Numbered from the stretch's first letter, positions 17,424-26,678 are shown. The stretch: DNA of 64,000 nucleotides from Alistipes sp. CHKCI003 (GCF_900021155.1 NZ_FCNT01000012.1:62001-126000); one strand, 5' to 3'. A program made the numbers and translations. Notes: generated by a model not told the origin, from the sequence alone.

Positions 17424-17468
17424 GCGCGACGCTGTGCTCGGAAAAGGACGGGACTGCCGCAGAAAAAG

Positions 17469-18044
17469 ATGAAAAAGGGCAGACTGGAGGCATTCAGCGA
17501 CGGGGTCATGGCGATCATCATCACCATCATGGTGCTTGAGATGAAACCGCCCAAGCAGACCGCGCTCAGCGCATTGCTTCCGGTACTGCCCGTGTTTCTG
17601 AGCTACGTTCTGAGTTTCGTATACGTTGCGATCTACTGGGTGAACCATCATCACCTGCTGCAAGCGACCCGCCGGATCAGTACCGCCGTCCTGTGGGCCA
17701 ACATGCATCTGCTGTTCTGGCTTTCGCTGATTCCTTTCGTTACGGGCTGGCTTGGCGAAAATCACCTCGAACCCGTACCCGTGGCGTTCTACGGAGGCGT
17801 CCTGTTCATGACGGCCGTCGCTTTCCGCATCCTCGAACGAGCCCTCATCCGCTCGCACGGGGCCGGAGCTCCGATCGCGAACACCCTGAACAACAGCCGG
17901 AAGGAGCGGGTATCGATCGTCCTCTACCTCTTCAGCATTCCCGTCGCATTTTTCCACATCGCACCGTCGATCGCCTGCTACGTCATCGTCGCCGTCATCT
18001 GGTTCATCCCCTCGAAAGGATTGGAGAAAGCCGTGGAAAAATAG
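17469..18044 (+). CDS. TMEM175-family potassium channel (DUF1211)
   Basis: A 191-residue, six-helix membrane protein. The N-terminus has the family hallmark RLEAFSDGVMAIIITIMVLE; the FSDG segment (F9-G12) in helix 1 lines the pore of bacterial TMEM175 channels. A second hallmark is FVYVAIYWVNHHHLL. Bacterial members form tetrameric K+ leak channels in the cytoplasmic membrane. The start MKKGRLEAFSDG at 17469 is the usual one. The following flavin reductase has its own promoter, so this is probably the end of the short transcript. Confidence 0.92.
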   Translation: MKKGRLEAFSDGVMAIIITIMVLEMKPPKQTALSALLPVLPVFLSYVLSFVYVAIYWVNHHHLLQATRRISTAVLWANMHLLFWLSLIPFVTGWLGENHLEPVPVAFYGGVLFMTAVAFRILERALIRSHGAGAPIANTLNNSRKERVSIVLYLFSIPVAFFHIAPSIACYVIVAVIWFIPSKGLEKAVEK

Positions 18045-18131
18045 ACCGATGCGGCCCGCTTCGCAATCCGGCCGGGTGCCCGCACCTCCCGTCCAGCGCG
18101 GGGCCGCCGCTTCGCCGCGCCGAAAATTTCT

Positions 18132-18139
18132 TAACTTTG
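18132..18139 (+). promoter_or_regulatory. Promoter -7 box for the flavin reductase gene
   Basis: TAACTTTG matches TAnnTTTG and lies 26 bp upstream of the ATG at 18166. No clear TTG is found at -33. Confidence 0.5.
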
Positions 18140-18165
18140 TACCGCAACTTCGATCCGGTTCGTTT

Positions 18166-18786
18166 ATGAAAGTATTATTGGTCAACGGCGGTCCGCACAG
18201 ACAGGGCTGCACCTTCACGGCACTCTCCGAAGTGGCCGGAGCTCTCGAAAAGCAGGGTATCGACACGGAGACGCTTTGGCTCGGCGTCGAGCCCGTGGCC
18301 GGATGCATCGGCTGCGGACGCTGCTTCGCCACAGGCCGCTGTTTCATCGGCGACGCGGTCAACGAGGTCATCGCCCGCTCCGCCGAATTCGACGGCTTCG
18401 TCTTCGGCACGCCCGTACATTTCGCATCGGCCACTGGCTCCCTCACGGGCTTCATGGACCGTCTTTTCTACGGCCGGACAACCCTGTTCGCCTACAAACC
18501 CGCCGCAGCCGTGGCGAGCTGCCGCCGGGCGGGTTCAACCGCCGCACTCGACCAGCTCAACAAATACTTCGCAATCAGCAGGATGCCCGTCGTTTCGTCC
18601 CAATACTGGAACATGGTGCACGGCACGACGCCCGAAGAGGTCCGGCGCGACGCCGAAGGGATGCAGATCATGCGGACGCTCGGCGTCAGCATGGCGTGGC
18701 TTCTGCGGTGCATCGAAGCAGGCCGGGCAGTCGGCATCGGCCTCCCCGAAGCCGAGGAACCCGTGCGCACGAATTTCATCCGGTAG
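18166..18786 (+). CDS. Flavodoxin-fold NAD(P)H:FMN oxidoreductase
   Basis: A 206-residue protein of the NADPH-dependent FMN reductase / flavodoxin-like family. It begins MKVLLVNGGPHRQGCTFTAL, the phosphate-binding loop for FMN, followed by CIGCGRCFATGRCF, a cysteine-rich segment common in iron-sulfur flavoprotein relatives, then FVFGTPVHFASATGSLTGFMDR, the second flavin contact. It probably transfers electrons from NAD(P)H to a quinone, nitro or other acceptor in the cytoplasm. Own promoter at 18132. The C-x2-C-x6-C cysteines could bind a cluster or be redox-active, but this is not established. Confidence 0.85.
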   Translation: MKVLLVNGGPHRQGCTFTALSEVAGALEKQGIDTETLWLGVEPVAGCIGCGRCFATGRCFIGDAVNEVIARSAEFDGFVFGTPVHFASATGSLTGFMDRLFYGRTTLFAYKPAAAVASCRRAGSTAALDQLNKYFAISRMPVVSSQYWNMVHGTTPEEVRRDAEGMQIMRTLGVSMAWLLRCIEAGRAVGIGLPEAEEPVRTNFIR

Positions 18787-18886
18787 CGGGAGCGGGGACG
18801 GCTCCCTCGCCGCAGGCCGATCTGCCGCGCGACCTCCGTTCATTTCCGACAGCCTCCGCAGAAACGCCTCGGCCGCCGAATGTCCG

Positions 18887-18919
18887 TTTTCGGATTACGA
18901 AGCAAAAATCCTATCTTTG
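18887..18919 (+). promoter_or_regulatory. Promoter of the DUF2490 gene
   Basis: TATCTTTG at 18912-18919 is an exact -7 match; TTTT at 18887-18890, 21 bp upstream, is a weak -33. The leader to the ATG at 18989 is about 60 nt. Confidence 0.55.
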
Positions 18920-18988
18920 CAGATAATCCGCATCCGGCACGCTCCTTGTCCGGGAAAATCGAACCGACCGTAAACCGAACACCGACTC

Positions 18989-19747
18989 ATGAACGCCACG
19001 AATCACCTTTTCCGGACAACAATGCTGTGCTGCGCGCTGCTGCTGCCCGTTGTTTCGACAGGCCAGATCGCGGAAAAATCGACCGAAAAGAGCGATTTCC
19101 AAGCGCGCACGGGCTTCAGCATCGACAAAAAAGCCGTCGCAGGACTTCACATCACATGGAGCGAAGAGTTGCGCCTCAAGGATGCGCTCGGGAAAATCGA
19201 TCGCATCTACTCGGTTCTGGCGGTCTCCTACGAATTTTGCCCGTGGTTCAAGGCGGGCGCGGACTACAACTTCATCGCCGTCAAACGGGACGAAGGCTGG
19301 GAATTCCGCAACCGTTCGAACATCGACCTCACGGCCTCGTACAAGCCCGCTCCCCGCTGGCGGCTCTCGCTCCGCGAACGATTCCGCATCACCTCGACCA
19401 ACAAGCGGAGCGATCCGGCACTGGAAGCCAATCCCGCTTGGATCATGCGTTCGCGGCTCATGGCCGAATACGACGTGCGGCCTCTTCCGATCCGGCCCTA
19501 CGTCTACCTCGAACTCTCGAACACGCTGAACGCTCCGAACATCACAGGCAACTACATCGACAAAATCCGCACCTCGCTCGGGGTGAAATACGCCCTGTCG
19601 CCGCGGAGCGAATTCGACTTTTTCTACCGTTTCGACCACAACCGCAGCAAACGTATCGAAGCGGCCGGCGCCGGGCCGGCGAGGTTCGTTACCACCCGCA
19701 AGGAGAACAATCACATACTCGGTGTATTTTACGAATATAGTTTCTGA
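18989..19747 (+). CDS. DUF2490-type outer-membrane protein
   Basis: A 252-residue exported protein. The signal peptide is about residues 1-26 (LCCALLLPVVSTGQ). The rest alternates hydrophobic and polar residues as in a beta-barrel, with RWRLSLRERFRI, RLMAEYDVRPLPIRPYVYLE and a C-terminal aromatic residue (GVFYEYSF), the usual BAM signal. This pattern matches DUF2490 proteins of Bacteroidota, small barrels of unknown function. Monocistronic with a good promoter. Confidence 0.78.
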   Translation: MNATNHLFRTTMLCCALLLPVVSTGQIAEKSTEKSDFQARTGFSIDKKAVAGLHITWSEELRLKDALGKIDRIYSVLAVSYEFCPWFKAGADYNFIAVKRDEGWEFRNRSNIDLTASYKPAPRWRLSLRERFRITSTNKRSDPALEANPAWIMRSRLMAEYDVRPLPIRPYVYLELSNTLNAPNITGNYIDKIRTSLGVKYALSPRSEFDFFYRFDHNRSKRIEAAGAGPARFVTTRKENNHILGVFYEYSF

Positions 19748-20127
19748 TCCGACACAAGGCAGCCCGTCCGAAGCCGCTCCGTCCATACGGCGAAAAGCCT
19801 CACAACACTCCCTGCGCACGATTCCGCATCGCCCCCGCCGTCCGGTGTCCCCGGACACGCCGGTGTGCGGCACGGGCGGCGAGTACCGAGTGCAGCGTGC
19901 AGAGGGTATGTAGTGGGTATGTAGAGCGTGCGCGGGCAACATCGGACGCAGCCGGCACACGATATTCGGGTTCCGGCACTCGGATCGCAGGACGGAAAAA
20001 GGAACAGTCCGCGCCCGAAGCTCTCCGAAAACGGAAACCGCCCCGTCGGGATGTTTCCCGACGCGGGCGGAATCCGGAGAATCGAGGCGAACGGACGACT
20101 TCTCCGCTTTTCGCGGCAAAAGTCTTC
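19748..20127. other. Intergenic region, nothing recognised
   Basis: 380 bp between convergent genes. Apart from a short direct repeat GGGTATGTAG at about 19904-19924 I see no gene, terminator or repeat-family copy here. Confidence 0.4.
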
Positions 20128-21477
20128 TCACTGCGCGTCCTTCACGAAACGCACGGAAACGCCGTTTGCGACCTGCGAATCCTGTATGACGGGCACGCCG
20201 CCGCCGAGCGTATTGATCTGAAGATATTTGCGCATTCCCGACTCGCCTTCGGTCGCACCCATCAGACAGCCGCGCACACCGAATCCGTTATTCTTCCCGG
20301 CGGCTTTCGAATACAGACCCGCCAGCGGAATAAAGTCCGTATACGGCTCCTCCAGTACGGCGACGAGCGCCTCGAAATCGGCCTCTTCGGGCAGTCGCCA
20401 GCCGTCGGGACAAAGGCCCTGCGCCGTTTCGTAATCGTACAGCATCCCGTATTTTTTCAGATTCTCGGACGAGGCGTCGGACGGATACCAGCATCCCGAC
20501 GGATCTCCGGTTACATGCCGCAGGTTTTCCGCCATCCAGATGCGTCCGCCCAGCTCGACGGTGGCATAGGTCTCGTCCATGCACACCATCGTATCGCCGC
20601 TCGCATCGTCCCCGCCCGGTTCGTCGTCGGGACTGTCGCCGCCTTCATTGCCGTCCGTGTCGGGTTTCAATTCGCCGCCGGTCTCCCAGTCGGCCACATC
20701 GCCGCTGAGCGTCGGGACCAGACGATCCTGCTCGACGACGAGCGAGACGGTGTAATACTTCCCCTGCAACAGCTCGGTGGCCTCGAACGACGCCGACCGG
20801 CTTTTGCCGTCGGCCGTGCGGGCCGTCAGCGTCAGAGCGGCCGTCTGCGGAACGACGACAGCCCGATACGACTCGTTGGGCACTTGCGCAAAGGCTTTGA
20901 TTTCGGCGGCGGGAGCACCGCTTCCGGCCTTCGCGGTCTGTGCCGCGAGGTCCACATCGGCACTGAGCACCGTCCCGCCGAGGCGGAGTTCCTCGACGGC
21001 CGAAGCGGTCCGGTTGGTAACGACGATCCTCACGGATGCCATGAGGTGCCGGAAGACCATTCCGACCGCCGACTCCGTGGGCGTAACGTTCGACTTGAGC
21101 GCAGACAGCAGGTCCGACGATTCGATGCCGGAGGATTGGTCGGCCGCGACGCTGAATCGGACGGGAGCGCCGTTCTCGGCATAGGGGTAATAGGCCGTGA
21201 GCGTGGCCGGATCGGAGGTTTGGTCGTACCAAGCGAGATCGGATGCGGAAAAAACGGTCCCGTCGTAAGACATTCGTACATTTTCGGCATAGATGCCGGA
21301 GGCGCGGGTGATGGTGAGGCCAATCTCGTCGCCTGTTTCGAAATCGAGTCCCGAAACGCGGGTGATGGCCGGCATGATCTTCACGCCGGAGAGCTCCGGC
21401 ACTTCGTGCGAACGCGAACAACCGCCCGCTCCGATCACGCCCGCCATGCCGCAAAGCATAACGATAGATTTTTTCAT
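20128..21477 (-). CDS. Fimbrillin-like lipoprotein with Fib_succ C-terminal domain
   Basis: A 449-residue lipoprotein. The signal peptide ends in GAGGC (cysteine 23). The N-terminal half resembles fimbrillin-family (Mfa-like) proteins: FETGDEIGLTITRASG, WYDQTSDPATLTAYYPYAEN, AVGMVFRHLMASVRIVVTN. An acidic, glycine-rich linker (GNEGGDSPDDEPGGDD) leads to a Fibrobacter-succinogenes-major-paralogue type domain: GRIWMAENLRHVTGDPSG, GLCPDGWRLPEEADFEALV, ending SVRFVKD. Probably surface-exposed; adhesion or matrix binding is an inference. The start at 21477 (MKKSIVML) gives the signal peptide, 28 nt after the predicted transcription start. Confidence 0.85.
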   Translation of the reverse strand: MKKSIVMLCGMAGVIGAGGCSRSHEVPELSGVKIMPAITRVSGLDFETGDEIGLTITRASGIYAENVRMSYDGTVFSASDLAWYDQTSDPATLTAYYPYAENGAPVRFSVAADQSSGIESSDLLSALKSNVTPTESAVGMVFRHLMASVRIVVTNRTASAVEELRLGGTVLSADVDLAAQTAKAGSGAPAAEIKAFAQVPNESYRAVVVPQTAALTLTARTADGKSRSASFEATELLQGKYYTVSLVVEQDRLVPTLSGDVADWETGGELKPDTDGNEGGDSPDDEPGGDDASGDTMVCMDETYATVELGGRIWMAENLRHVTGDPSGCWYPSDASSENLKKYGMLYDYETAQGLCPDGWRLPEEADFEALVAVLEEPYTDFIPLAGLYSKAAGKNNGFGVRGCLMGATEGESGMRKYLQINTLGGGVPVIQDSQVANGVSVRFVKDAQ

Positions 21478-21510
21478 TGTAAAGTTTGCCGTTAATATTG
21501 CTAAACAGAA

Positions 21511-21542
21511 CAAATATACGTCTTTTCAGCTTATCGGGCAAA
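21511..21542 (-). promoter_or_regulatory. Promoter of the fimbrillin-like gene
   Basis: Minus-strand TTTG at 21542-21539, a 20-bp spacer, then TATATTTG at 21518-21511: a complete Bacteroidota promoter. It lies between the MFS stop and the lipoprotein start. Confidence 0.75.
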
Positions 21543-21550
21543 CTTTCGCA

Positions 21551-22753
21551 TCAATTTTTGTAATACGATTCATCGAGTCCGAGCGTGAAGTTCTCCCGCC
21601 GGAACCAGATCAGAACCGCCGCAACGGCTGCGAGCGCGGCATTGAATAAGAACGGAAACCGATCGCTGTGCGTACCCGTCATGTGCCGGAACAGATCGAC
21701 GAGGAACGGACAGACCATCACGGCGAGGTAGTTCACCGACATCACGAACGACAGGGCGAGCGTCGCCGAACGGGGCGGAGCGATGGTGGCGGCCTTATCG
21801 TAGATGATCGGTTGCATGGCGCCGTAGCCGAGCCCCGCCAGCAGGCAGCCTGCTGCGAGCATGGTCCTGTCGCGGAAGATACCGCAGCACAGCAGACCAG
21901 CGCAGATCAGCAGCAGCGACACGAAATTGAGGTTGCGGCGAAGGCGGCGGATGATGCGGTCGATGAAAAGTCCGGGCAGCATGATGGCGAGAAAGAAGAG
22001 CGAGATCAGGACCCCCGAAAAGGAGCTGGCGATCTTATAGTCGTCGACGAGAAAGGCCGTATAGAACGTAACGACCAGTACGGTGTAGGTGATGAAAAAA
22101 TAGAGCCCCATCAGCTCGGCCAGCTTGCGGCGGTCGATCGACTTGTGCCGCAGCTGCGCGCTTTGCTCGGGCTCTGCGGCGGCGGGCTGGCGCCGCAGAA
22201 ACAGGGAGAGCGCGAGCGAGATGCCGGGCAGGGTGTAGACCAGAAAGGGCAGATGCCACTCGACATCGGCCAAATAACCCGTTACGATGGTGGCCAGCAC
22301 GAGCGTGAGATTGTTGATCGAGGAGCTGTATCCGAGCTGCCGGATGCGATAGTCTCCGGTGAAGTAATCCACGACGAGGCCCGTGGAAAAGGGAATCACC
22401 ATGCCGGCGCCGACCCCGAGCAGGCAACTGATGACGATGAGGCCGGTCATGCTTCGGGCGAACAGGCAGGCTGCGCCGCTCAGGAAAAAGAGCACGAGCC
22501 CCACGGTGAGCGTCCGGAGTTTGCCGGGCCCTTCGGACAGTTTGCCCGACAACAGCACGAACGGGATGATGAGCAGCGACGGCAGCGACGTGAGCATCTG
22601 GATCTCCAGATCGGTTGCCTTGGGGAAGATGCCGTTCAGGTCGCCGAGAATGGGCGAGACGGCCAAGCCGGGTAACGATGAAATGGCCGAAACCGACCAG
22701 ACGGCAAGCAGCACGACAAGCGGTATCGTACCTTTACCTGTTTCTATTTTCAT
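21551..22753 (-). CDS. Major facilitator superfamily transporter
   Basis: A 400-residue, twelve-helix MFS protein. The loop 2-3 region has SGKLSEGPGKLRTL, a variant of the MFS A-motif, with FIDRIIRRLRRNLNF as the matching loop in the second half; LGVGAGMVIPFSTGLVVDYF is the helix-5 glycine-rich stretch seen in drug/H+ antiporters. The ATG at 22753 (MKIETGKG) is preferred to 22825. It lies between two lipoprotein genes in the same direction, but the fimbrillin-like gene has its own promoter. Substrate unknown. Confidence 0.88.
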   Translation of the reverse strand: MKIETGKGTIPLVVLLAVWSVSAISSLPGLAVSPILGDLNGIFPKATDLEIQMLTSLPSLLIIPFVLLSGKLSEGPGKLRTLTVGLVLFFLSGAACLFARSMTGLIVISCLLGVGAGMVIPFSTGLVVDYFTGDYRIRQLGYSSSINNLTLVLATIVTGYLADVEWHLPFLVYTLPGISLALSLFLRRQPAAAEPEQSAQLRHKSIDRRKLAELMGLYFFITYTVLVVTFYTAFLVDDYKIASSFSGVLISLFFLAIMLPGLFIDRIIRRLRRNLNFVSLLLICAGLLCCGIFRDRTMLAAGCLLAGLGYGAMQPIIYDKAATIAPPRSATLALSFVMSVNYLAVMVCPFLVDLFRHMTGTHSDRFPFLFNAALAAVAAVLIWFRRENFTLGLDESYYKN

Positions 22754-22829
22754 AAGTCCGACACGTTTACTGGTATTATCCGCAACTGTCGTACCAAAAG
22801 CGCTGTCCGACAGCTCTCCCGCCATGAAA

Positions 22830-22861
22830 CACCCCCGCCGGAGGTATTTCCGGCAGGGGTG
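22830..22861 (-). terminator. Hairpin after the 22.9-24.3 kb lipoprotein
   Basis: CACCCCCGCCGGA, a 6-nt loop, TCCGGCAGGGGTG: a long stem with one mismatch, 40 bp after the lipoprotein stop. On the minus strand it is followed by TTTC. The stem closely resembles the inner hairpin of the 100-bp elements at 57651 and 61278. Confidence 0.65.
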
Positions 22862-22903
22862 GAATCGTAAAAAAACGGACTTCGGCGCGCCTTCCTTCCG
22901 CCG

Positions 22904-24310
22904 CTACTCCTTTACGCAGCGGATCTGCATGCCGCCGGCCCTGTGATAGGGCGACGAAGGTTCGAATCCGCTCCGGGCGGCATCCGACGCATCGAACCAG
23001 AATGTCATGGCCGACGCATCGAGCGCGTCGGTTCCCGAAGTCCAGTAATAGCCCATCCACGGCTTAGGTACCTCGACGCCCGTCTCGGGACTGTAAAGAT
23101 TCTGAATTCCCCCCGTCAGATAGGTGCGGAATCCGGCAGCGGGGTAGAACGCCGTCGCCGTACCATCGGTCAGTGTCCAGCCGTACATCGCTTCCGTACC
23201 GGCCGCCTTGTCGACGATCTCCAACCCGGCGAAATCCTCCGCCGACGGCACGCGCCACCCCTTCGGACAGGGATCGTTCTCCGTCTTCGTACGCCCCCAC
23301 AGTTCATCGGAATGCGCCGCATAGAGCCAGTCGTAAGCCGACTCCTCCACGCCGAGTATGAAACTCAGCGGATGGGAGGAGGCATAATCCGCCGTTCCCG
23401 TGCCGGCATCGGACCGCACGTATTCGATCGTAACGCGGATGCCGTCCGCGTCGTACATCGCGTGGTCCGTCCCACGGGCGGCATCGTAAGAGGCGGGCCC
23501 GACGAAGGGTACTCTGCGCCCCCACTGATAGAAGAGCCCGAACGAAGCGAGTATTTCGTCGTTCGTGGCATTCGTGTTGCCCAGTGCGCCCAGATTGAGC
23601 GACATGAAGGTCTTTCCGTTGGCGTAGGTCTGCTCCCCGACATCGTCGGCATCCACGATCCAGATATGCCACGTCCAGAGCAGAGCGCCCGCGGCATCGT
23701 ATGCCCCCACGAGGACATTGCCCTCCTTGACGCCGCCGTCCTCCGCACCTACGTAGAATGAGTATTTTCCGTTTGCGAATTCGCAGTACCGGATCAGCTC
23801 GGTCTCGGTCTGCCAGACGATACGCACGTCGTGCGTCGCGATCGGACCGCCGCTCTCGCCTTTCGTCATGGCGTCGAACGTATAGTTCGTATTCGGCTGC
23901 GAGACGATGAAGCAGTTGGACTGCACGGACCCGAGGTCGACGGCATCCGCCACGCTGACGAAAAGTTCCTGCGTAACGGCCCCTCCGTCGGGCGCCCGCC
24001 CGATGACCGTGGCCGTACCGGATTCGGCCCCCTCGCCGTCGCCGATTTTCGCAGGCGCCTGAGCCGTGAGGGTCATCGTCGCCATATCGGCCGTCAGCGT
24101 CCACCCCTCGGGAATGTCCGTAACGCTGACGCTCATGATGTCCGAGGCGGTGAATCCCAACGTACCGGTTCCGCCCGGAGTCTTCACCAGAATGGCACCC
24201 GGGCCCAGCGACAGCCACGGCGCGTCGTCCTTGCCGCACGAAGCGAAAATAGCAGCCGCGACGACAACGGCCAGACACCGTCTTACGCACTTAACGATCA
24301 AATTATCCAT
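22904..24310 (-). CDS. Surface lipoprotein with Fib_succ-type C-terminal domain
   Basis: A 468-residue lipoprotein with signal peptide to FASC (cysteine 25), followed by GKDD, a probable surface export signal. Residues about 30-120 look like Ig-like repeats (GGTGTLGFTASDIMSVSVTD). The C-terminal 330 residues are the Fib_succ / DUF1566-like module: GSVQSNCFIVSQPNTNYTFD, LLWTWHIWIVD, FMSLNLGALGN, FYQWGRRVPFVGP, DPCPKGWRVPSAEDFAGLE, YYWTSGT, ending MQIRCVKE. These proteins are common in gut Bacteroidales with no firmly known role. A promoter -7 box lies at 24357-24350. Confidence 0.87.
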   Translation of the reverse strand: MDNLIVKCVRRCLAVVVAAAIFASCGKDDAPWLSLGPGAILVKTPGGTGTLGFTASDIMSVSVTDIPEGWTLTADMATMTLTAQAPAKIGDGEGAESGTATVIGRAPDGGAVTQELFVSVADAVDLGSVQSNCFIVSQPNTNYTFDAMTKGESGGPIATHDVRIVWQTETELIRYCEFANGKYSFYVGAEDGGVKEGNVLVGAYDAAGALLWTWHIWIVDADDVGEQTYANGKTFMSLNLGALGNTNATNDEILASFGLFYQWGRRVPFVGPASYDAARGTDHAMYDADGIRVTIEYVRSDAGTGTADYASSHPLSFILGVEESAYDWLYAAHSDELWGRTKTENDPCPKGWRVPSAEDFAGLEIVDKAAGTEAMYGWTLTDGTATAFYPAAGFRTYLTGGIQNLYSPETGVEVPKPWMGYYWTSGTDALDASAMTFWFDASDAARSGFEPSSPYHRAGGMQIRCVKE

Positions 24311-24349
24311 ATCTTTTCCAATTTACCGGACAGCATTCGTAAACCGTTG

Positions 24350-24357
24350 CAAAGATA
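24350..24357 (-). promoter_or_regulatory. Promoter -7 box for the 22.9-24.3 kb lipoprotein
   Basis: Minus-strand TATCTTTG is an exact -7 match, about 40 bp before the ATG. A CAAA (minus TTTG) at 24371-24374 is closer than the usual -33 distance, so that half is doubtful. Confidence 0.5.
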
Positions 24358-24454
24358 CCAAAAAGCGCAACAAATCCTACGGCGTGCTTCGATAAATTAC
24401 ACTCGGGAATGATTCTTGCCCCATTTCGTGTAACGATTCTTAAATCCGAATAGT

Positions 24455-25222
24455 ATGTCGAAATTGAAAATCGAGACGGGAAGTTCGCCTGCTGCCGACC
24501 GTTTCAGCATAACGGTTACGGAGAAAGGACCCTACCTCGTCTACGGCCGGCCGCCGCTGGCCCTGCAATTCATCATGCCGAACGACCGGAACGAAAGCTG
24601 GTATTTTCAGGAGGGCAGACGCTTTTCGACCGAAGCCGAACCCACGGCCCTGTGCCGATGCGGAGCTTCGCACCGCAAACCCTACTGCGACGGCGCCCAC
24701 ACGAAGGCCCGCTGGGAGCCCGAGCTCACTGCCGAACAGGACTCGCTGCTCGACGACGTGGAGGTAACGGAAGGCGGTTCGGTCTCGATGACCGACAATG
24801 AGAAATACTGCGTTTTCGCACGTTTCTGCCATCCTCACGGCGACGCATGGTCGCTCACCGAGCGTTCGGCCGACCCCGGCGCCCGCACACTCGCCATCCG
24901 CGAGGCTTCGATGTGTCCGAGCGGACGTCTGATGGCTTGGGACAACAAATCCATGAAGCCCTACGAATTCAAATTCGAGCCGAGCCTCGGGCTGATCGAG
25001 GACATCACGATCGGCGCCAGCGGCGGATTGTGGATTCGCGGCGGCATCCCGCTGAAACGCGAAAACGGCCGCACCTACGAAATCCGCAACCGCGTCGTCG
25101 TCTGCCGCTGCGGGCAATCCGCCAACAAACCCTATTGCGACGGCACGCACGCCTCGATCAAATGGCGCGACAACCTCGAAGGGGAACCCGTGGGCGAAAC
25201 GCTGCCCGAGAAGGTTTATTGA
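24455..25222 (+). CDS. Double-CDGSH iron-sulfur protein
   Basis: A 255-residue protein with two CDGSH motifs: C67-C69-C78-H82 (CRCGASHRKPYCDGAH) and C217-C219-C228-H232 (CRCGQSANKPYCDGTH). Each should bind a [2Fe-2S] cluster through three cysteines and one histidine, as in mitoNEET-type proteins. Between them is a third cysteine-rich region (KYCVFARFCHPHGDAW, C119, C125, then MCPSG, C154) that resembles the iron-binding DUF1271-type segment found in bacterial members. No signal peptide, so cytoplasmic. Role in Fe-S or redox homeostasis is inferred from the family. Single gene between divergent and convergent neighbours. Confidence 0.92.
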   Translation: MSKLKIETGSSPAADRFSITVTEKGPYLVYGRPPLALQFIMPNDRNESWYFQEGRRFSTEAEPTALCRCGASHRKPYCDGAHTKARWEPELTAEQDSLLDDVEVTEGGSVSMTDNEKYCVFARFCHPHGDAWSLTERSADPGARTLAIREASMCPSGRLMAWDNKSMKPYEFKFEPSLGLIEDITIGASGGLWIRGGIPLKRENGRTYEIRNRVVVCRCGQSANKPYCDGTHASIKWRDNLEGEPVGETLPEKVY

Positions 25223-25698
25223 CGGCCGGGCGGCTGCCGCTCTCCGCCTTCCGCGCCAGAGACAACGACCGTCCTCCGAAAACGGTTCGGCCGAGCGGGA
25301 GGCGAATCAGATGCCGCACCGGAATAGAGCGGCGAGCCCGCTGTGCGGCCCTCGGCCCCGGCAGGCGGGATCAGCGGGGCAGCAGGCGGCAAAGAGCCGC
25401 AAGGGTACCGGCCGGCACAAAAGCCGAAGCCTTGCAGGAGAAGATGCACGTAGCGAAGATGCCGGCCGACGCCGAAATCCTACTCCCTGCCCGAAGTCCC
25501 GCACCAGAGGGAATCCGACCGGGCCGGTGGTTGTGAAGGGGCTGTCTAACACGTTTCCCAACCCTCTGAGAATTGCGTACTCCGAAAATTCTCGAATAGC
25601 AGTACGAATGAAAAAGGGGAGTCTAAAACGTGTCGGACAGCCCCTTGCGATATTCAGGCAGACAGCACCCCTGTGCGGACTCGCCGCCCGCACGCCCG
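25223..25698. other. Convergent intergenic region with repeat copy
   Basis: 476 bp between the CDGSH gene (+) and floA (-). The only structure recognised is the repeat family copy at 25536-25646; 25223-25535 shows nothing I can assign. Confidence 0.5.
25536..25646. repeat. Palindromic intergenic repeat, locus D
   Basis: Plus orientation. A boundary GGGGCTGTCT at 25538 and a second, partly deleted one (GGGGAGTCT) at 25616 lie 78 bp apart, the same period as locus A. The outer ends are inverted: GGGGCTGTCTAACACG at the left, CGTGTCGGACAGCCCC at the right. The interior CAACCCTCTGAGAATTGCGTA is almost identical to locus A read on its minus strand, and ACGAATGAAAAAGGGG matches too. Confidence 0.78.
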
Positions 25699-26673
25699 TC
25701 ATTGCTTCTTTTCGGGCTTGGCGATGGTTTCGCGCATCGTGGTGTCGGCCATGATATTCTTCATTTTGTAATAGTCCATCACCCCCAGATTCCCGCTGCG
25801 GAATGCCTCGGCCATCGCCAGCGGCACCTCGGCTTCGGCGAGGATCACCTTCGCGCGCGCATCCTGCGCCTTGGCCTTGTTCTCCTGTTCGAGCGCCACG
25901 GCCATCGCACGGCGCTCCTCGGCCTTGGCCTGCGCGATGTTCTTGTCGGCCTGCGCCTGATCCATCTGGAGCTGCGCGCCGATGTTCTTGCCCACGTCGA
26001 TGTCGGCGATGTCGATCGAGAGGATCTCGAATGCCGTCCCGGCATCGAGCCCCTTTTCGAGCACCACGCGCGAAATCGAATCGGGATTTTCGAGCACGAT
26101 CTTATGCGAATCCGCCGAACCGATCGACGAAACGATGCCTTCGCCCACACGTGCCAGCACCGTCTCCTCGCCGGCTCCGCCCACGAGCTGTTTGATATTG
26201 GCCCGAACCGTTACGCGGGCCTTGGCGATGAGCTGGATGCCGTCCTTGGCCACGGCCGCCACCGGCGGCGTGTTGATGACCTTCGGATTCACCGACATCT
26301 GCACCGCCTCGAACACATCGCGGCCCGCGAGGTCGATGGCCGTGGCCATCTTGAAGTCGAGCATGATGTTGGCTTTCTGAGCCGAGACGAGTGCATGGAC
26401 CACGTTCGTAACGTTGCCTCCCGCAAGATAATGGGCCTCCAGTTCGTTGGCATCGAGGTTCAGGCCGGCTTTCGTGCTCTCGATCATCGACGAGACGATC
26501 ACCGACGGCGGCACCTTGCGCCAGCGCATCAGTATGAGTTGCAGCAGACTGAGCCGCACGCCCGACACGAGCGCCGAGAACCAAAGCCCCACCGGGATGA
26601 AATAGAAGACGAGCCAGACGGCGAAGAGGCTCACGAAGACGATCAGTACGATCATTCCGATTTGAAGGTCCAT
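25699..26673 (-). CDS. floA: Flotillin-like protein FloA
   Basis: A 324-residue flotillin-like membrane-microdomain protein. One N-terminal hydrophobic hairpin (about 5-45) anchors it to the membrane; the SPFH-like domain follows ([40 protein letters not shown]), then an alanine/glutamate-rich coiled coil (about 235-295, [20 protein letters not shown]). It organises functional membrane microdomains. It follows nfeD by 5 bp; the nfeD-floA pairing is conserved in many bacteria. Confidence 0.95.
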   Translation of the reverse strand: MDLQIGMIVLIVFVSLFAVWLVFYFIPVGLWFSALVSGVRLSLLQLILMRWRKVPPSVIVSSMIESTKAGLNLDANELEAHYLAGGNVTNVVHALVSAQKANIMLDFKMATAIDLAGRDVFEAVQMSVNPKVINTPPVAAVAKDGIQLIAKARVTVRANIKQLVGGAGEETVLARVGEGIVSSIGSADSHKIVLENPDSISRVVLEKGLDAGTAFEILSIDIADIDVGKNIGAQLQMDQAQADKNIAQAKAEERRAMAVALEQENKAKAQDARAKVILAEAEVPLAMAEAFRSGNLGVMDYYKMKNIMADTTMRETIAKPEKKQ

Positions 26674-26678
26674 GATAT

